Notes: a model not told the origin generated them from the sequence alone. Shown: positions 15,319 through 24,856, numbered from the stretch's first letter. The stretch is 64,000 nucleotides of DNA from CBDDHT01 sp965228615 (GCA_965228615.1 CBDDHT010000001.1:806001-870000), one strand, 5' to 3'. Made by a program: numbers and translations.

Positions 15319-16518
15319 ATGTTTGAGCCGAGCAACGCCTGTCGGCAACTGTTGAGTGAGGTGGACGCGTTCGTTGTCGAGTATGTGCAGACCGAGCAAG
15401 ATGCGTTGGCCCATATTTATGCAACCAACCCGGACGGTTTAGACCTTGAGGGCCGCAAACTGCCGGAAGTCGTTGCGGCACGAAACCGGATCTTCAAAAA
15501 ATCGGCGGACGCCGGATTCTTGAGCGCGCATCTTCCCGTGGAGGTTGGAGGAGGTGGACTGTCGCATGAGGAAATCTTCTATTTGCGCGAAGCCGTATTC
15601 AAACACGGACTCGGCTTGAACCAGTATGTGGTCAACATGACGTCGCGCGGTCCGAATGTCATGCTGCTCGAAGTCCAGGACTGCGTGAAGGATCGCTACA
15701 TGTATCCTGTCGTGCGTGGCGAGAGGACCACCTGTTTTGCACTGACCGAAAGGGGCGCCGGTTCAGACGCGATTTCGATCGAAACGACGGCCGTGCCGGA
15801 TGGCGATGGGTGGCTGCTGAATGGACGCAAGCGTTTCATCGGTAATGGTCCCTATGCGGACTTCGCACAGGTGGTCGCGCGCACAAGCGATATGCCGGAC
15901 CGACGGGGCGAAGGCATCTCGATCTTTGCTGTCGATCTCGATTCACCCGGCGTAAACAATACCATGGTGCGGACCATGGTCGGGTCCGGTGACTGGTCCG
16001 AGATCACCTTCGAGAATGTGCGCGTACCTGCCGAGAATCTCATCGGCGAACGGGACAAAGGCCTCATGCTCCTGATGAAATGGCTGATCGGGGAGCGGAT
16101 CGATATGTGCGGCCAGTGTCTGGGGCTCGCCCAGTATCTGGTCGATCTCGCAATCGGCTATGCAAACGAGAGGACAACCTTCGGCAAGGTCATCGGTTCT
16201 CGCCAATACATTCAGGGCATGATCACGGATTCTGCGACGGAGATCTTCGCTGCAAAATACGCTGCGCTGGCAGCAGCGGAAAAACGCGACCGAGGCGAAC
16301 GAGTCCGAAAGGAAGCCTCGATGGCAAAGATTCTGGCAACTGAAACACTCTATCGCGTCGCCGACCGCACGATTCAGGTCTTTGGTGGTCACGGACTCGA
16401 CAAGGCATTGCCTGTCGAAAAAATCTACCGGCTCGCCCGCGCGATGACGGTGTACGAAGGTACGACCGAGATCAACAAGCTAACGATTGCGAAAGAGCTC
16501 GGGCTGCCAATTGATTGA
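15319..16518 (+). CDS. Acyl-CoA dehydrogenase
   Basis: 399 residues with the full three-domain layout: an N-terminal helical domain, a middle beta domain with CFALTERGAGSD (about 139-150, FAD- and substrate-binding), and a C-terminal domain with ERTTFGKVIGSRQ and the motif YEGTTEI, where Glu380 is the likely catalytic base. It would introduce a double bond into an acyl-CoA using FAD and pass electrons to ETF. It lies 35 bp after the crotonase-like gene and is probably the last gene of the LysR-linked operon. The chain length of the substrate is unknown. Confidence 0.9.
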   Translation: MFEPSNACRQLLSEVDAFVVEYVQTEQDALAHIYATNPDGLDLEGRKLPEVVAARNRIFKKSADAGFLSAHLPVEVGGGGLSHEEIFYLREAVFKHGLGLNQYVVNMTSRGPNVMLLEVQDCVKDRYMYPVVRGERTTCFALTERGAGSDAISIETTAVPDGDGWLLNGRKRFIGNGPYADFAQVVARTSDMPDRRGEGISIFAVDLDSPGVNNTMVRTMVGSGDWSEITFENVRVPAENLIGERDKGLMLLMKWLIGERIDMCGQCLGLAQYLVDLAIGYANERTTFGKVIGSRQYIQGMITDSATEIFAAKYAALAAAEKRDRGERVRKEASMAKILATETLYRVADRTIQVFGGHGLDKALPVEKIYRLARAMTVYEGTTEINKLTIAKELGLPID

Positions 16519-16547
16519 GGCGAATGGGGTGATCGGTCGCCAAATCT

Positions 16548-17570
16548 CTACGTTCTGATGTGCACGCCGCCGCGCGGCCCGGTGTTTAGTTGGTCGGCAA
16601 GTTCCGGTGCAAGTGGACGCGCACCCGGCGTGCTAAGCCATAGGCGCAGCATTAGTCGTTTTTTGTCGACACTCGCAAAGTCCTCGAAAGTCTCCCGCGC
16701 GTGCAAAGTGACACGGTTGTTGAGAAACTGAATGTCTCCTGGCGCGAGATCCATCGCTAGTCGGAATTCGGGGCGCAATGAAAGCTCTCGTACAAGATCG
16801 ATCCCTTCCTGATGAGCGCTCGACAGTGGTTGTCCCGACTTCTCCGCACCGATTTCGATCTGTCGCTTGTTGTACCTGCAAGAGAGTTTGCCGCCGAAAA
16901 AGCTAAAGACCGGAATACGCTTAAAACTGATTTGATCCGCCACCGTTCCTTTGCCAACCAGATCGATATGAAATCCTTCACATAAGGGCTCGATCAGATC
17001 GGGACGCGTGGCAATGATCTCATTGTAGATCGCCATGGCACTGACGACCGAACTTTCGCCGCCCGTCTTTGCCTTGCGCACGCACATCAATCCAACGACG
17101 TCGCAGCTATCTGTATGGGGCGGTAGTGCGATCCGGGTCCGGTATCCTCGAATGCCTGATTTGTAAGGGTCCGTCCCAGCATAGGTTTCGCCATGGTCCG
17201 TCACATGGCCTATCAGATCGCCATCCGCGTTCTGGACAATACCGGCGCCAAGATAAGTTCCTATACCCCACAGGAGGGACTTCAGGTCGTTGAGCGGATG
17301 TTGTGAAATATCGAGTCCGCGAAGGACCGCAAAGCCGCGCCCATTTTGTATCTCGTCGGACAGGTCGTCGAGAATGGGGCTCAAGGTCGGGAGTGGAAAT
17401 TCATTGCGGCCGAATCCCAGACCGTCTTTCGTCTTCGATACCGCCAAAGCGTCTCGCAATTCTGTCAAATGAGACGGAGACAGCTCGATGGTCCACTGAT
17501 GCTCATCCTGATAGTCGCTTGCACGCCAGGCTGTTGCATCCGTTACGGGGTGTCGGAGAATTTCGGTCAT
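16548..17570 (-). CDS. TauD/TfdA-like Fe(II)/2-oxoglutarate dioxygenase
   Basis: 340 residues from ATG 17570, with GAGG upstream; starts at 17621 and 17678 are in frame but would run into the divergent promoter. PPHTDSCD supplies the H-x-D pair, NNRVTLHARE the distal His, and RLMLRLWLS the 2-oxoglutarate Arg. It is clearly related along its length to the product of 30221-31348 (GIGT.LG, VRGY/IRGY, SAVSIHNEI/SAMAIYNEI). It shares a 99-bp divergent promoter with the GST gene. The substrate is unknown. Confidence 0.8.
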   Translation of the reverse strand: MTEILRHPVTDATAWRASDYQDEHQWTIELSPSHLTELRDALAVSKTKDGLGFGRNEFPLPTLSPILDDLSDEIQNGRGFAVLRGLDISQHPLNDLKSLLWGIGTYLGAGIVQNADGDLIGHVTDHGETYAGTDPYKSGIRGYRTRIALPPHTDSCDVVGLMCVRKAKTGGESSVVSAMAIYNEIIATRPDLIEPLCEGFHIDLVGKGTVADQISFKRIPVFSFFGGKLSCRYNKRQIEIGAEKSGQPLSSAHQEGIDLVRELSLRPEFRLAMDLAPGDIQFLNNRVTLHARETFEDFASVDKKRLMLRLWLSTPGARPLAPELADQLNTGPRGGVHIRT

Positions 17571-17669
17571 CGTCCAGGCCTCGAGCGATCGGAGTGATTG
17601 CCGTGTCGTACTCGCCTCCATTATCCTGCACACATTTCCGGCAAGACATCGACCGCAGCAGAAAGCAAA

Positions 17670-18479
17670 ATGAGGCACGAAAATCTACGAGGGGATAGCC
17701 CCTTCCGGTTATTTTATCATCCGGCCAGTAGTGCCTCAATGCGTGTGACGCTCTATCTGCGTTGCCGCGACGTGCCTTCCTCGTTGGTATCGCTGGTTAG
17801 CACAGGCATGGAGACCGACCATCGCGGTATCCTGGTGTTCACCATGCCCGAGGGCGACCCGGAAACTGAGAAAGTCGGCACAACGGACCTTACTGCTTTC
17901 AATCCAGAAGGTCGGATCCCGATTCTGCTTCTGCCGGATGGGCGCAAAATGACTCAGTCTGGACCGATCATTGAAATCGTCGACGATCACCTGCCTGAAA
18001 GCGAACGTGGCCGGATGGTTCCGGACGATCCGTGGCTGAGGGCTCAGGCACGCCGCATCATGTGGATTGTCGCCTCTGACACCCAGCCCTATCAGAACAT
18101 TCCGTTCATTATCCAAGCCATGGGTGAGTGGGGCATGGTGAAAGCTGCACCGACAGTCCATCCGCTGCGCCTTCATTTCATTCGGCGAGAGTTTGGAGCC
18201 CTGGAAGGTATCTTGGCGGATTGTGCCGGCGATTTTGCCGTTGGGGATACGATAACCTATGCGGATTGTTTTCTCGTGCCGCAGATCCGCAACGCGTTGT
18301 TGGCCGGGATCAATCTTGCAGGTGAATTCCCCACGCTGTCGCGCGTCTTCGAGAACATGCTTGCCGTATCCGAGGTTCGCGATGTGGTCGACGAAGCCGG
18401 AGGCGTTGTCCAACCGCTGGCCTTCGATGCCGACAAGTTCGAGATTTACGCCGAAAAGCTCAATAGGGACGAAACCTAG
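17670..18479 (+). CDS. Glutathione S-transferase-like protein (maleylacetoacetate isomerase-like)
   Basis: 269 residues from ATG 17670; an earlier in-frame start at 17598 lies in the promoter region. The thioredoxin-like N-terminal domain has FYHPASSASMRVTLYLRCRD (residues 14-33), resembling the SSxSxRVR glutathione site of zeta-class GSTs, and FNPEGRIPILLLPDG then SGPIIEIVDD. A helical C-terminal domain follows, with VGDTITYADCFLVPQIRNA. It probably isomerises or conjugates an unsaturated acid. It is divergent from the TauD-like gene and may act on a product of that oxygenase. Confidence 0.75.
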   Translation: MRHENLRGDSPFRLFYHPASSASMRVTLYLRCRDVPSSLVSLVSTGMETDHRGILVFTMPEGDPETEKVGTTDLTAFNPEGRIPILLLPDGRKMTQSGPIIEIVDDHLPESERGRMVPDDPWLRAQARRIMWIVASDTQPYQNIPFIIQAMGEWGMVKAAPTVHPLRLHFIRREFGALEGILADCAGDFAVGDTITYADCFLVPQIRNALLAGINLAGEFPTLSRVFENMLAVSEVRDVVDEAGGVVQPLAFDADKFEIYAEKLNRDET

Positions 18480-18574
18480 ACGAACACCGGTTCGATTACT
18501 CGGTCGACATTGCGCCCAGATCGAATTCTGACTAGGTTTAAAGCCTCGACATATAGTGCGGTCAGATCGCTACA

Positions 18575-19912
18575 ATGATTGTTAGCTATGACATCAAGCT
18601 CGTCGTCCTTTCGATGGCCGTGGCGATGCTCGGCGCTCATGCCGGCCTGACCCTTCTCACGACTTATCCCAGAAACCGCTGGCTCTCTTACAAAACGCGC
18701 ATTGCTTGCGCTGCTGTCGCGATCGGCACCGGGATCTGGGCAATGCACTTCATCGGCATGCTGGCACTGCATTTGCCTGTTAGTGTCGATTATGCCGTGC
18801 TGCCGACCCTGATTTCCGAGCTTATTGCGATCATGCTGACCGGGCTTGGCCTCTATGCGGCCACATGCGGCCACCTACCGAAATTCGGTTGGGCCGTCGG
18901 GGCCTGCATGATGGGGCTTGGGATTTCGATCATGCACTATACGGGCATGGAAGCTGTCCGTGCCGCCTGTCTGGTCAGCTATTCCTACCCAGGAGTATTT
19001 TTGTCGGTCTTGAGCGGCATCGGAGCATCCGGGCTGGCCCTCTGGTTCGCAACCCAGGACGAGCCGACATCGCAAGCGACGATTGTTGCCGCTGTAACGC
19101 TCGGTCTCGCAATTTCATCGATGCACTACATCGCCATGCTGAGCACCCAATTCGCGTTCGCCGAAGGGGCCGTTGCCATTGCCGAACCGGTCCTGGACGA
19201 GACGACGCTCGCATGCACTGTTGCGGTTCTGACCTTTCTCCTTTGTGATGCGGTGCTATTACTGACTCTTCCCCCAAAGAAGTCGGTTGAGTCGGACGCG
19301 CCAGCACCCGAATCGGTACGATCAAAGATTGTGGCAGATGGGCTGCTAGCCACAGGTCTCCAGCGAGGTCTCACAGCGCGCCAATCAATCGCTACGCCCA
19401 CTCTAGCGGAATCGATGCCTTACGAGTTCACGGCCAGCGGAAGTTGGCAGGGTTGGCCTCGGCCTTCGTTCCGGTTCGGTCTCGGCCGGCCGCGGGATAT
19501 TTGGCCGGTCACTCCATTGGACAGTGGTGCGGATCACCACGAAGAATCAACGAACAACGCCGATTGTCGGGTGCGTATTGCCGTGACTTGTAATGGCAGG
19601 ACACGCTTGGTCGACAGCGCGAAAATCGTTTTCGTTCGGGCCGATGGCCATTACGCAATCATCTATTTCGAAGATGAATCGGGGAAACTCTGTGAAAAGC
19701 TCTCCGATCAAAACATATCGAAACTCGCCGCCATTCTGAGCGACACCCGTTTTTTCCGAGTGCATCGGAGTTATCTGGCCAATCTCAGCTATGTCAGAAG
19801 ATGCAGCCGCAAAGACGGCAATGGGGAGCTGATTCTGCGGGTTTCTGGTGCTCCCCAAGTTCCGGTCAGCCGGACACGATTCGCGGCCGTGCAGGATGCG
19901 CTGAAGTCGTAG
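18575..19912 (+). CDS. coxC: CoxC: MHYT membrane sensor fused to LytTR DNA-binding domain
   Basis: 445 residues. The N-terminal 225 residues contain about seven membrane helices with three MHYT repeats: WAMHFIGM, SIMHYTGM and SSMHYIAM, proposed in this family to bind copper or another metal and sense CO, O2 or NO. Residues about 230-330 are a low-complexity linker. The last 110 residues form a LytTR domain (IVFVRADGHYAIIYF, FFRVHRSYLANLSYV). CoxC and CoxH of Afipia (Oligotropha) carboxidovorans have this architecture. It lies directly upstream of coxM and most likely activates the cox operon from the membrane. Confidence 0.88.
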   Translation: MIVSYDIKLVVLSMAVAMLGAHAGLTLLTTYPRNRWLSYKTRIACAAVAIGTGIWAMHFIGMLALHLPVSVDYAVLPTLISELIAIMLTGLGLYAATCGHLPKFGWAVGACMMGLGISIMHYTGMEAVRAACLVSYSYPGVFLSVLSGIGASGLALWFATQDEPTSQATIVAAVTLGLAISSMHYIAMLSTQFAFAEGAVAIAEPVLDETTLACTVAVLTFLLCDAVLLLTLPPKKSVESDAPAPESVRSKIVADGLLATGLQRGLTARQSIATPTLAESMPYEFTASGSWQGWPRPSFRFGLGRPRDIWPVTPLDSGADHHEESTNNADCRVRIAVTCNGRTRLVDSAKIVFVRADGHYAIIYFEDESGKLCEKLSDQNISKLAAILSDTRFFRVHRSYLANLSYVRRCSRKDGNGELILRVSGAPQVPVSRTRFAAVQDALKS

Positions 19913-19931
19913 CCGGTCAGCCATGCTGCCA

Positions 19932-19966
19932 TTCGCGATTTTTGAACACCGTTCGTGAAATTTGAA
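19932..19966 (+). promoter_or_regulatory. Candidate LytTR (CoxC) binding site: paired direct repeat
   Basis: TTCGCGATTTTTGAA (19932-19946) and TTCGTGAAATTTGAA (19952-19966) match at 12 of 15 positions and are 20 bp apart, about two helical turns. LytTR regulators typically bind two short direct repeats about 21 bp apart upstream of a promoter. The site is 185 bp before coxM. The assignment to CoxC is inference. Confidence 0.5.
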
Positions 19967-20150
19967 TGCGTTGCGCATTGCGCCTTTCGGCATCTTCCGA
20001 TCCTCTGATGGTTCGCTAATCTCTCGTCGCCCGCACAAACGTGGCCGCAGATGACTGGCGCAACACGCTCATAAGAAGCGCGACCCGCCTGGTAATTTGG
20101 CGGCAGACGATTTCGGGTGGAACGACGTTCAGGAGGCGGTGACATCGGCC

Positions 20151-21074
20151 ATGATCCCAGGACAATTTGACTACAAGCGACCGGCGACTAAGGCGGAAGC
20201 ACTGCAAATGCTTGCCGACGCCGGGGACGATGGGAGGCCACTTGCAGGCGGCCATAGCCTAATCCCCATGATGAAGCTGAGAATGGCGGCTCCAACCACA
20301 CTGATCGATGTTGGAAAAGTCGACGATCTGCGCGGCATCGCGATTTCCGAGACGTCCGTTACGATCGGCGCCTCGACGACCCAGCACGAATTGATCGCGT
20401 CGTCGGAGCTCCATGCGGCCTGTCCCATCATTCGCGAAACGGCGCTGCTGATTGCCGATCCACAGGTTCGCTACTGCGGCACAATTGGTGGCAATGTGGG
20501 CAACGGCGACCCAGGCAACGATATGCCGGGGCTCATGCAGTGTCTCGATGCCGTCTTAATTTTGGAAAGTACTGAAGGGACCCGGCAGGTCGCGGCCCGC
20601 GAATATTATCAGGGGGCATATTTCACATCGCTGCAGCCCGGCGAGATGATCACGGAGATTTCATTCCAGACACCCGTGAGCGGACATGGCTATGCCTATA
20701 CCAAGCTGAAGCGGAAGGTCGGAGACTACGCGACGGCCGCTGCCGCCGTGTTGCTTGAGATGACCGGAGGTACGGTCCGAGGAGCTTCAATCGCACTGAC
20801 CAATGTGGCGGATACCCCGCTTTATGCGAACGATGCGGTTGAGGCGATCACAGGTACGGGGCTGGAAGCCGCGGACGTCGATGCCGCGGTCAGGGCCGCT
20901 GAGGCGATTACGGATCCGACAGAGGACGGGCGTGGCAGTGCCGCGTACCGCACAGCGATGGCCGGCATCATGGTGAGGCGGGGATTGGAAACTGCAAAGG
21001 AACGAGCTGGCGAAGCGGGCCCCCGCGGCGATAACGGGAATGAAGGAGGAGTGTTCGGATGGCTAAAACGGTAG
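20151..21074 (+). CDS. coxM: Carbon monoxide dehydrogenase medium (FAD) subunit CoxM
   Basis: 307 residues starting MIPGQFDYKRP, the usual CoxM start; AGGAGG lies 14 nt upstream and a GTG at 20139 is possible. LAGGHSLIPMM (about 32-42) and CGTIGGNVGNGDPGNDMP are the FAD-binding loops. SGHGYAYTKLKRKVGDYATAAAAV is the conserved CoxM core. It accepts electrons from CoxS and passes them on to the membrane quinone pool. The last 16 nt overlap coxS. The closing Gly/Glu-rich tail is longer than usual. Confidence 0.95.
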   Translation: MIPGQFDYKRPATKAEALQMLADAGDDGRPLAGGHSLIPMMKLRMAAPTTLIDVGKVDDLRGIAISETSVTIGASTTQHELIASSELHAACPIIRETALLIADPQVRYCGTIGGNVGNGDPGNDMPGLMQCLDAVLILESTEGTRQVAAREYYQGAYFTSLQPGEMITEISFQTPVSGHGYAYTKLKRKVGDYATAAAAVLLEMTGGTVRGASIALTNVADTPLYANDAVEAITGTGLEAADVDAAVRAAEAITDPTEDGRGSAAYRTAMAGIMVRRGLETAKERAGEAGPRGDNGNEGGVFGWLKR

Positions 21075-21550
21075 TCCAGCTCACCGTGAACGGTGAACCA
21101 CATGACGTTCTAGTCGAGGATCGCGAGCTGCTCATCCACACCATGCGTGAGCGTCTTGCCCTGAGAGGTGCCCATATCGGCTGCGATACGACCCATTGCG
21201 GCGCGTGTACGGTCGATCTCGATGGAAAATCCGTCAAGTCATGCACCATGTTCACCGTCCAGGCCGATGGCGCCAATATAAAAACGATCGAAGGTATGGC
21301 CAGTGCCGACGGTACACTCCACGCTCTTCAAGAGAGCTTTCGTATGGAGCACGGACTGCAGTGTGGCTTCTGCACGCCCGGCATGATCATGCGCGCATAC
21401 CGACTTCTCCAGGAAAATCCGAATCCGACAGATGACGAAATTCGTTCGGGGATCTCCGGCAATCTGTGCCGGTGTACCGGGTATCAGAACATCGTGAATG
21501 CGATCCGCGGCGTCGTGGAGCAAGCCAGCACTCTGGAGGCAGCAGAATGA
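21059..21550 (+). CDS. coxS: Carbon monoxide dehydrogenase small [2Fe-2S] subunit CoxS
   Basis: 163 residues from ATG 21059, with GGAGGAG upstream. The two [2Fe-2S] clusters are marked by C42, C47, C50, C62 (proximal) and C102, C105, C137, C139 (distal). It moves electrons from the Mo-Cu centre of CoxL to FAD of CoxM. It overlaps coxM by 16 nt and coxL by 4 nt. The spacing is that of the form I CODH small subunit. Confidence 0.95.
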   Translation: MAKTVVQLTVNGEPHDVLVEDRELLIHTMRERLALRGAHIGCDTTHCGACTVDLDGKSVKSCTMFTVQADGANIKTIEGMASADGTLHALQESFRMEHGLQCGFCTPGMIMRAYRLLQENPNPTDDEIRSGISGNLCRCTGYQNIVNAIRGVVEQASTLEAAE

Positions 21551-23970
21551 ACGAACATGTGATTCCACCTGCTGAGGAACGTGCCGAAAAACTCGAAGGG
21601 ATCGGCTGCAAGCGAAAGCGGACCGAAGACGTTCGGTTCACGCAGGGACGTGGCAACTATGTCGACGACGTCAATCTGCCGGGGATGTTATTCGGCGATT
21701 TCGCGCGCAGCCCTTATGGGCACGCCCGGATCACGCGAATCGACAAGGAAAGCGCGCTGGCAGTGGATGGTGTCCTTGCCGTGGTCACGGCGGAAGATCT
21801 CATTCCGCTGAATTTGCACTATATGCCGACCCTTGCCGGTGATGTACAGGCAGTGCTCGCTCATGAAAAAGTTCTCTTCCAAAACCAGGAAGTCGCATTC
21901 ATCGTCGCGCGCGATCGCTATGCGGCGGCGGATGGTGTCGAAGCACTTGTCGTCGAGTATGAAGAGCTGGCGCCGCTCGTCGATGCGTCCAAGGCGATGG
22001 AACCGGATGCACCGCTCCTCCGCGAGGACATCAAAGACAAGACAGAAGGCGCGCACGGACCGCGCAAACACCACAATCACATATTTTCATGGACCGCGGG
22101 CGATGCTGAGGCAACGGATGCCGCCTTCGCCGGCGCGGACGTCGTCGTGAAGGAATATTTGGCCCATCCACGGGTTCATCCCTGTCCACTGGAGACCTGC
22201 GGCTCAGTCGCGTCAATGGACAAGGTGACAGGACAACTCACGGTTTGGGGAACGTTCCAGGCACCGCATGTGGTCAGAACGGTTGCCTCGCTGATCGCCA
22301 ACATCCCCGAGCACAAGATTCGCATTATTGCACCGGATATTGGCGGTGGCTTCGGCAACAAAGTCGGCGTGTATCCCGGTTATGTCCTTTCGATCGTCGC
22401 ATCGATTGTCACGGGAAAACCCGTCAAATGGATCGAGGATCGTATCGAGAATCTGTCGGCGACAGCGTTCGCGCGGGACTATCACATCACGGCGGAACTT
22501 GCGGCCACAAGCGAAGGCAAGATACTTGCAATGCGTTCGCATGTTCTCGCCGACCACGGCGCATTTGACGCCTGTGCGGATCCGTCGAAATACCCGGCGG
22601 GTCTCTACCATATCTGCACAGGGGCCTATGACATCCCAACCGCCTATGTCGAAGTGGATGGCGTCTATACGAATAAGGCACCGGGAGGAGTGTCGTACCG
22701 CTGCTCGTTCAGGGTCACGGAAGCGGCCTATACGATCGAGAGGATCATCGAGGTTCTTGCCCAGAAGATTGGCATGGATGCTGCCGAGCTGCGCAAGAAG
22801 AACTTTATCCAACCGGAGCAGTTTCCTTATCACTCCGCCCTTGGCTGGGACTATGACAGCGGCGACTATCCAACCGCCATGGCGAAGGCGATGGAGGCTG
22901 TCGACTATGCCGGCCTTCGCACTGAGCAGGAAAGCCGTCTGGCCGACTTCAAGGCCGGTAAAACCCGCGAGCTCATGGGCATCGGTATTTCGTTCTTTAC
23001 CGAGATCGTCGGTGCCGGCCCGTCGAAGAATTGCGATATTCTGGGTATCGGCATGTTCGACAGTTGTGAGATCCGTGTCCATCCGACGGGAGCTGCGATT
23101 GCCCGTCTCGGCACGAAGACGCAGGGACAAGGTCACGAGACAACCTATGCGCAGATCCTTGCGACCGAGACCGGTATTCCGGCCGATATGATTGCGATCG
23201 AGGAGGGTGATACCGATACGGCGCCTTATGGCCTCGGCACCTATGGGTCACGGTCGACACCTGTGGCAGGCGCCGCGTGCGCCCGTGCGGGCCGTAAGAT
23301 CAAGCAAAAGGCGCAACTCATCGCCTCGCATCTTTTGGAAGTCCATCACAATGACCTGGAATGGGACATCGACGGCTTCCAGGTGAAAGGCAATCCGGAA
23401 AAGCGCAAGTCTATGAAAGAGCTTGCCTGGGCGGCCTACAATAATGTTCCGCCGGGCATGGAAATGGGCCTTGAGGCAGTCGATTATTACGATCCACCGA
23501 ATTTTACATTCCCTTATGGTGCCTATTTTTGTGTGGTCGATATCGACGTGGATACGGGCGAGACCAAGATTCGCCGTTTCTATGCACTTGACGATTGTGG
23601 GACCCGGATCAATCCGATGATCATAGAAGGTCAGGTGCATGGCGGTTTGACGGAGGCCTTCGCCGTCGCAATGGGTCAATTGATCGACTATGACGATCAG
23701 GGAAACATCCAAGGCGCGACTTTGATGGATTTCTTTTTGCCGACAGCAGTCGAGACGCCGATCTGGGAAACCGACTATACGGAGGTTCCAAGTCCCCATC
23801 ATCCGATTGGTGCAAAAGGTGTTGGCGAGAGCCCGCATGTCGGTGGCGTCCCGGCATTCTCCAATGCCGTCAACGATGCTTTTGCGAAAGTCGGCGGGGT
23901 CCATACGCAGATGCCGCATACGGCTCCGAAATTGTGGGACTATGCGCGTCAACTCGGCCTCTCGGACTAG
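21547..23970 (+). CDS. coxL: Carbon monoxide dehydrogenase large subunit CoxL, form I
   Basis: 807 residues from ATG 21547 (ATGA overlap). It oxidises CO with water to CO2 at a Mo-S-Cu centre bound to molybdopterin cytosine dinucleotide. The active-site loop at 383-389 reads SYRCSFR, the diagnostic form I motif; Cys386 would bind copper (Cys388 in A. carboxidovorans CoxL). Glu761 in GAKGVGES is the catalytic Glu (Glu763 there). GGGFGNK is the cofactor loop. The length is within two residues of the reference enzyme as I recall it. An earlier in-frame start at 21466 lies within coxS and is rejected. Confidence 0.96.
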   Translation: MNEHVIPPAEERAEKLEGIGCKRKRTEDVRFTQGRGNYVDDVNLPGMLFGDFARSPYGHARITRIDKESALAVDGVLAVVTAEDLIPLNLHYMPTLAGDVQAVLAHEKVLFQNQEVAFIVARDRYAAADGVEALVVEYEELAPLVDASKAMEPDAPLLREDIKDKTEGAHGPRKHHNHIFSWTAGDAEATDAAFAGADVVVKEYLAHPRVHPCPLETCGSVASMDKVTGQLTVWGTFQAPHVVRTVASLIANIPEHKIRIIAPDIGGGFGNKVGVYPGYVLSIVASIVTGKPVKWIEDRIENLSATAFARDYHITAELAATSEGKILAMRSHVLADHGAFDACADPSKYPAGLYHICTGAYDIPTAYVEVDGVYTNKAPGGVSYRCSFRVTEAAYTIERIIEVLAQKIGMDAAELRKKNFIQPEQFPYHSALGWDYDSGDYPTAMAKAMEAVDYAGLRTEQESRLADFKAGKTRELMGIGISFFTEIVGAGPSKNCDILGIGMFDSCEIRVHPTGAAIARLGTKTQGQGHETTYAQILATETGIPADMIAIEEGDTDTAPYGLGTYGSRSTPVAGAACARAGRKIKQKAQLIASHLLEVHHNDLEWDIDGFQVKGNPEKRKSMKELAWAAYNNVPPGMEMGLEAVDYYDPPNFTFPYGAYFCVVDIDVDTGETKIRRFYALDDCGTRINPMIIEGQVHGGLTEAFAVAMGQLIDYDDQGNIQGATLMDFFLPTAVETPIWETDYTEVPSPHHPIGAKGVGESPHVGGVPAFSNAVNDAFAKVGGVHTQMPHTAPKLWDYARQLGLSD

Positions 23971-23983
23971 GTGCTAGGTCGCC

Positions 23984-24856
23984 ATGAAGGTCGCGAGCGA
24001 CTATCGAGACCTGCTGCAAAGCGCCTCGTACGTCTGTGATGCGCAACTGGCGACAGCGCTCGCGATGGCCGAGGGGCTTTCGCGGCCGCTGTTGTTGGAG
24101 GGTGAGGCCGGCGTCGGCAAGACTTTCGTTGCCCAGGCGCTTGCCGAGGCGACAGGGCGCAGGCTTATAAGACTCCAGTGCTATGAAGGACTGGACGTCT
24201 CGCACGCCATCTATGAATGGAATTATCAGCGCCAGATTCTTGCCATCGCCAGGACACGCGATAGCGAGGCCACGATTAGCAACGATGCCCTGTTCTCTGA
24301 TGAGTTTCTCTTGAAGCGGCCGTTGCTCGAGGCGATCACCCAGGAGACGGCGCCGGTCCTTCTCATCGACGAAATCGATCGTGCGGATGAGGAGTTCGAG
24401 GCGTTTCTTCTCGAGGTTCTCGCCGATCATCAGATCACGATCCCGGAACTTGGGACCATCCATGCGAATGCGAAGCCGCTGACGATCCTGACGTCGAACG
24501 GGACGCGAGAGCTGTCGGACGCGCTGAGAAGGCGCTGCCTGTTCCATTATATCGACTATCCGGACATAGCAACCGAGCTGCGGATCATTCAGGCGCAGGT
24601 TCCGGAATGCTCGATCCAAATGGCCAATCGTATTGCGGCGTTCGTACAGAATCTCCGGCGGGAGGATCTGAAGAAGAAGCCCGGCATTGCCGAGACACTC
24701 GATTGGACAGCCGCGCTGGTCGGTCTCGAAATCGACGACCTCGCAAATGATCCCGAAGCCGTCCACCAAACGCTGATGTGCATTCTGAAAACGAGAGAGG
24801 ATCGCGACGCCATCCCCCAAGCTGTCTTCGAGAGACTTGCGGGTCAGGGCGTATGA
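23984..24856 (+). CDS. coxD: CoxD, MoxR-type AAA+ ATPase for CODH maturation
   Basis: 290 residues. Walker A GEAGVGKT is at 40-47 and Walker B VLLIDE at about 125-130. TSNGTREL and LRRRCLF follow as sensor 1 and the arginine-containing segment. In A. carboxidovorans CoxD is a membrane-associated AAA+ chaperone needed for sulfuration and copper loading of CODH. It is 13 nt after coxL and overlaps coxE by 4 nt. It pairs functionally with the VWA protein CoxE, as MoxR ATPases usually do. Confidence 0.93.
   Translation: MKVASDYRDLLQSASYVCDAQLATALAMAEGLSRPLLLEGEAGVGKTFVAQALAEATGRRLIRLQCYEGLDVSHAIYEWNYQRQILAIARTRDSEATISNDALFSDEFLLKRPLLEAITQETAPVLLIDEIDRADEEFEAFLLEVLADHQITIPELGTIHANAKPLTILTSNGTRELSDALRRRCLFHYIDYPDIATELRIIQAQVPECSIQMANRIAAFVQNLRREDLKKKPGIAETLDWTAALVGLEIDDLANDPEAVHQTLMCILKTREDRDAIPQAVFERLAGQGV

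Noticed and set aside
22213..23136. 307-codon antisense frame
   Set aside because: It lies opposite coxL; no start signal or domain.
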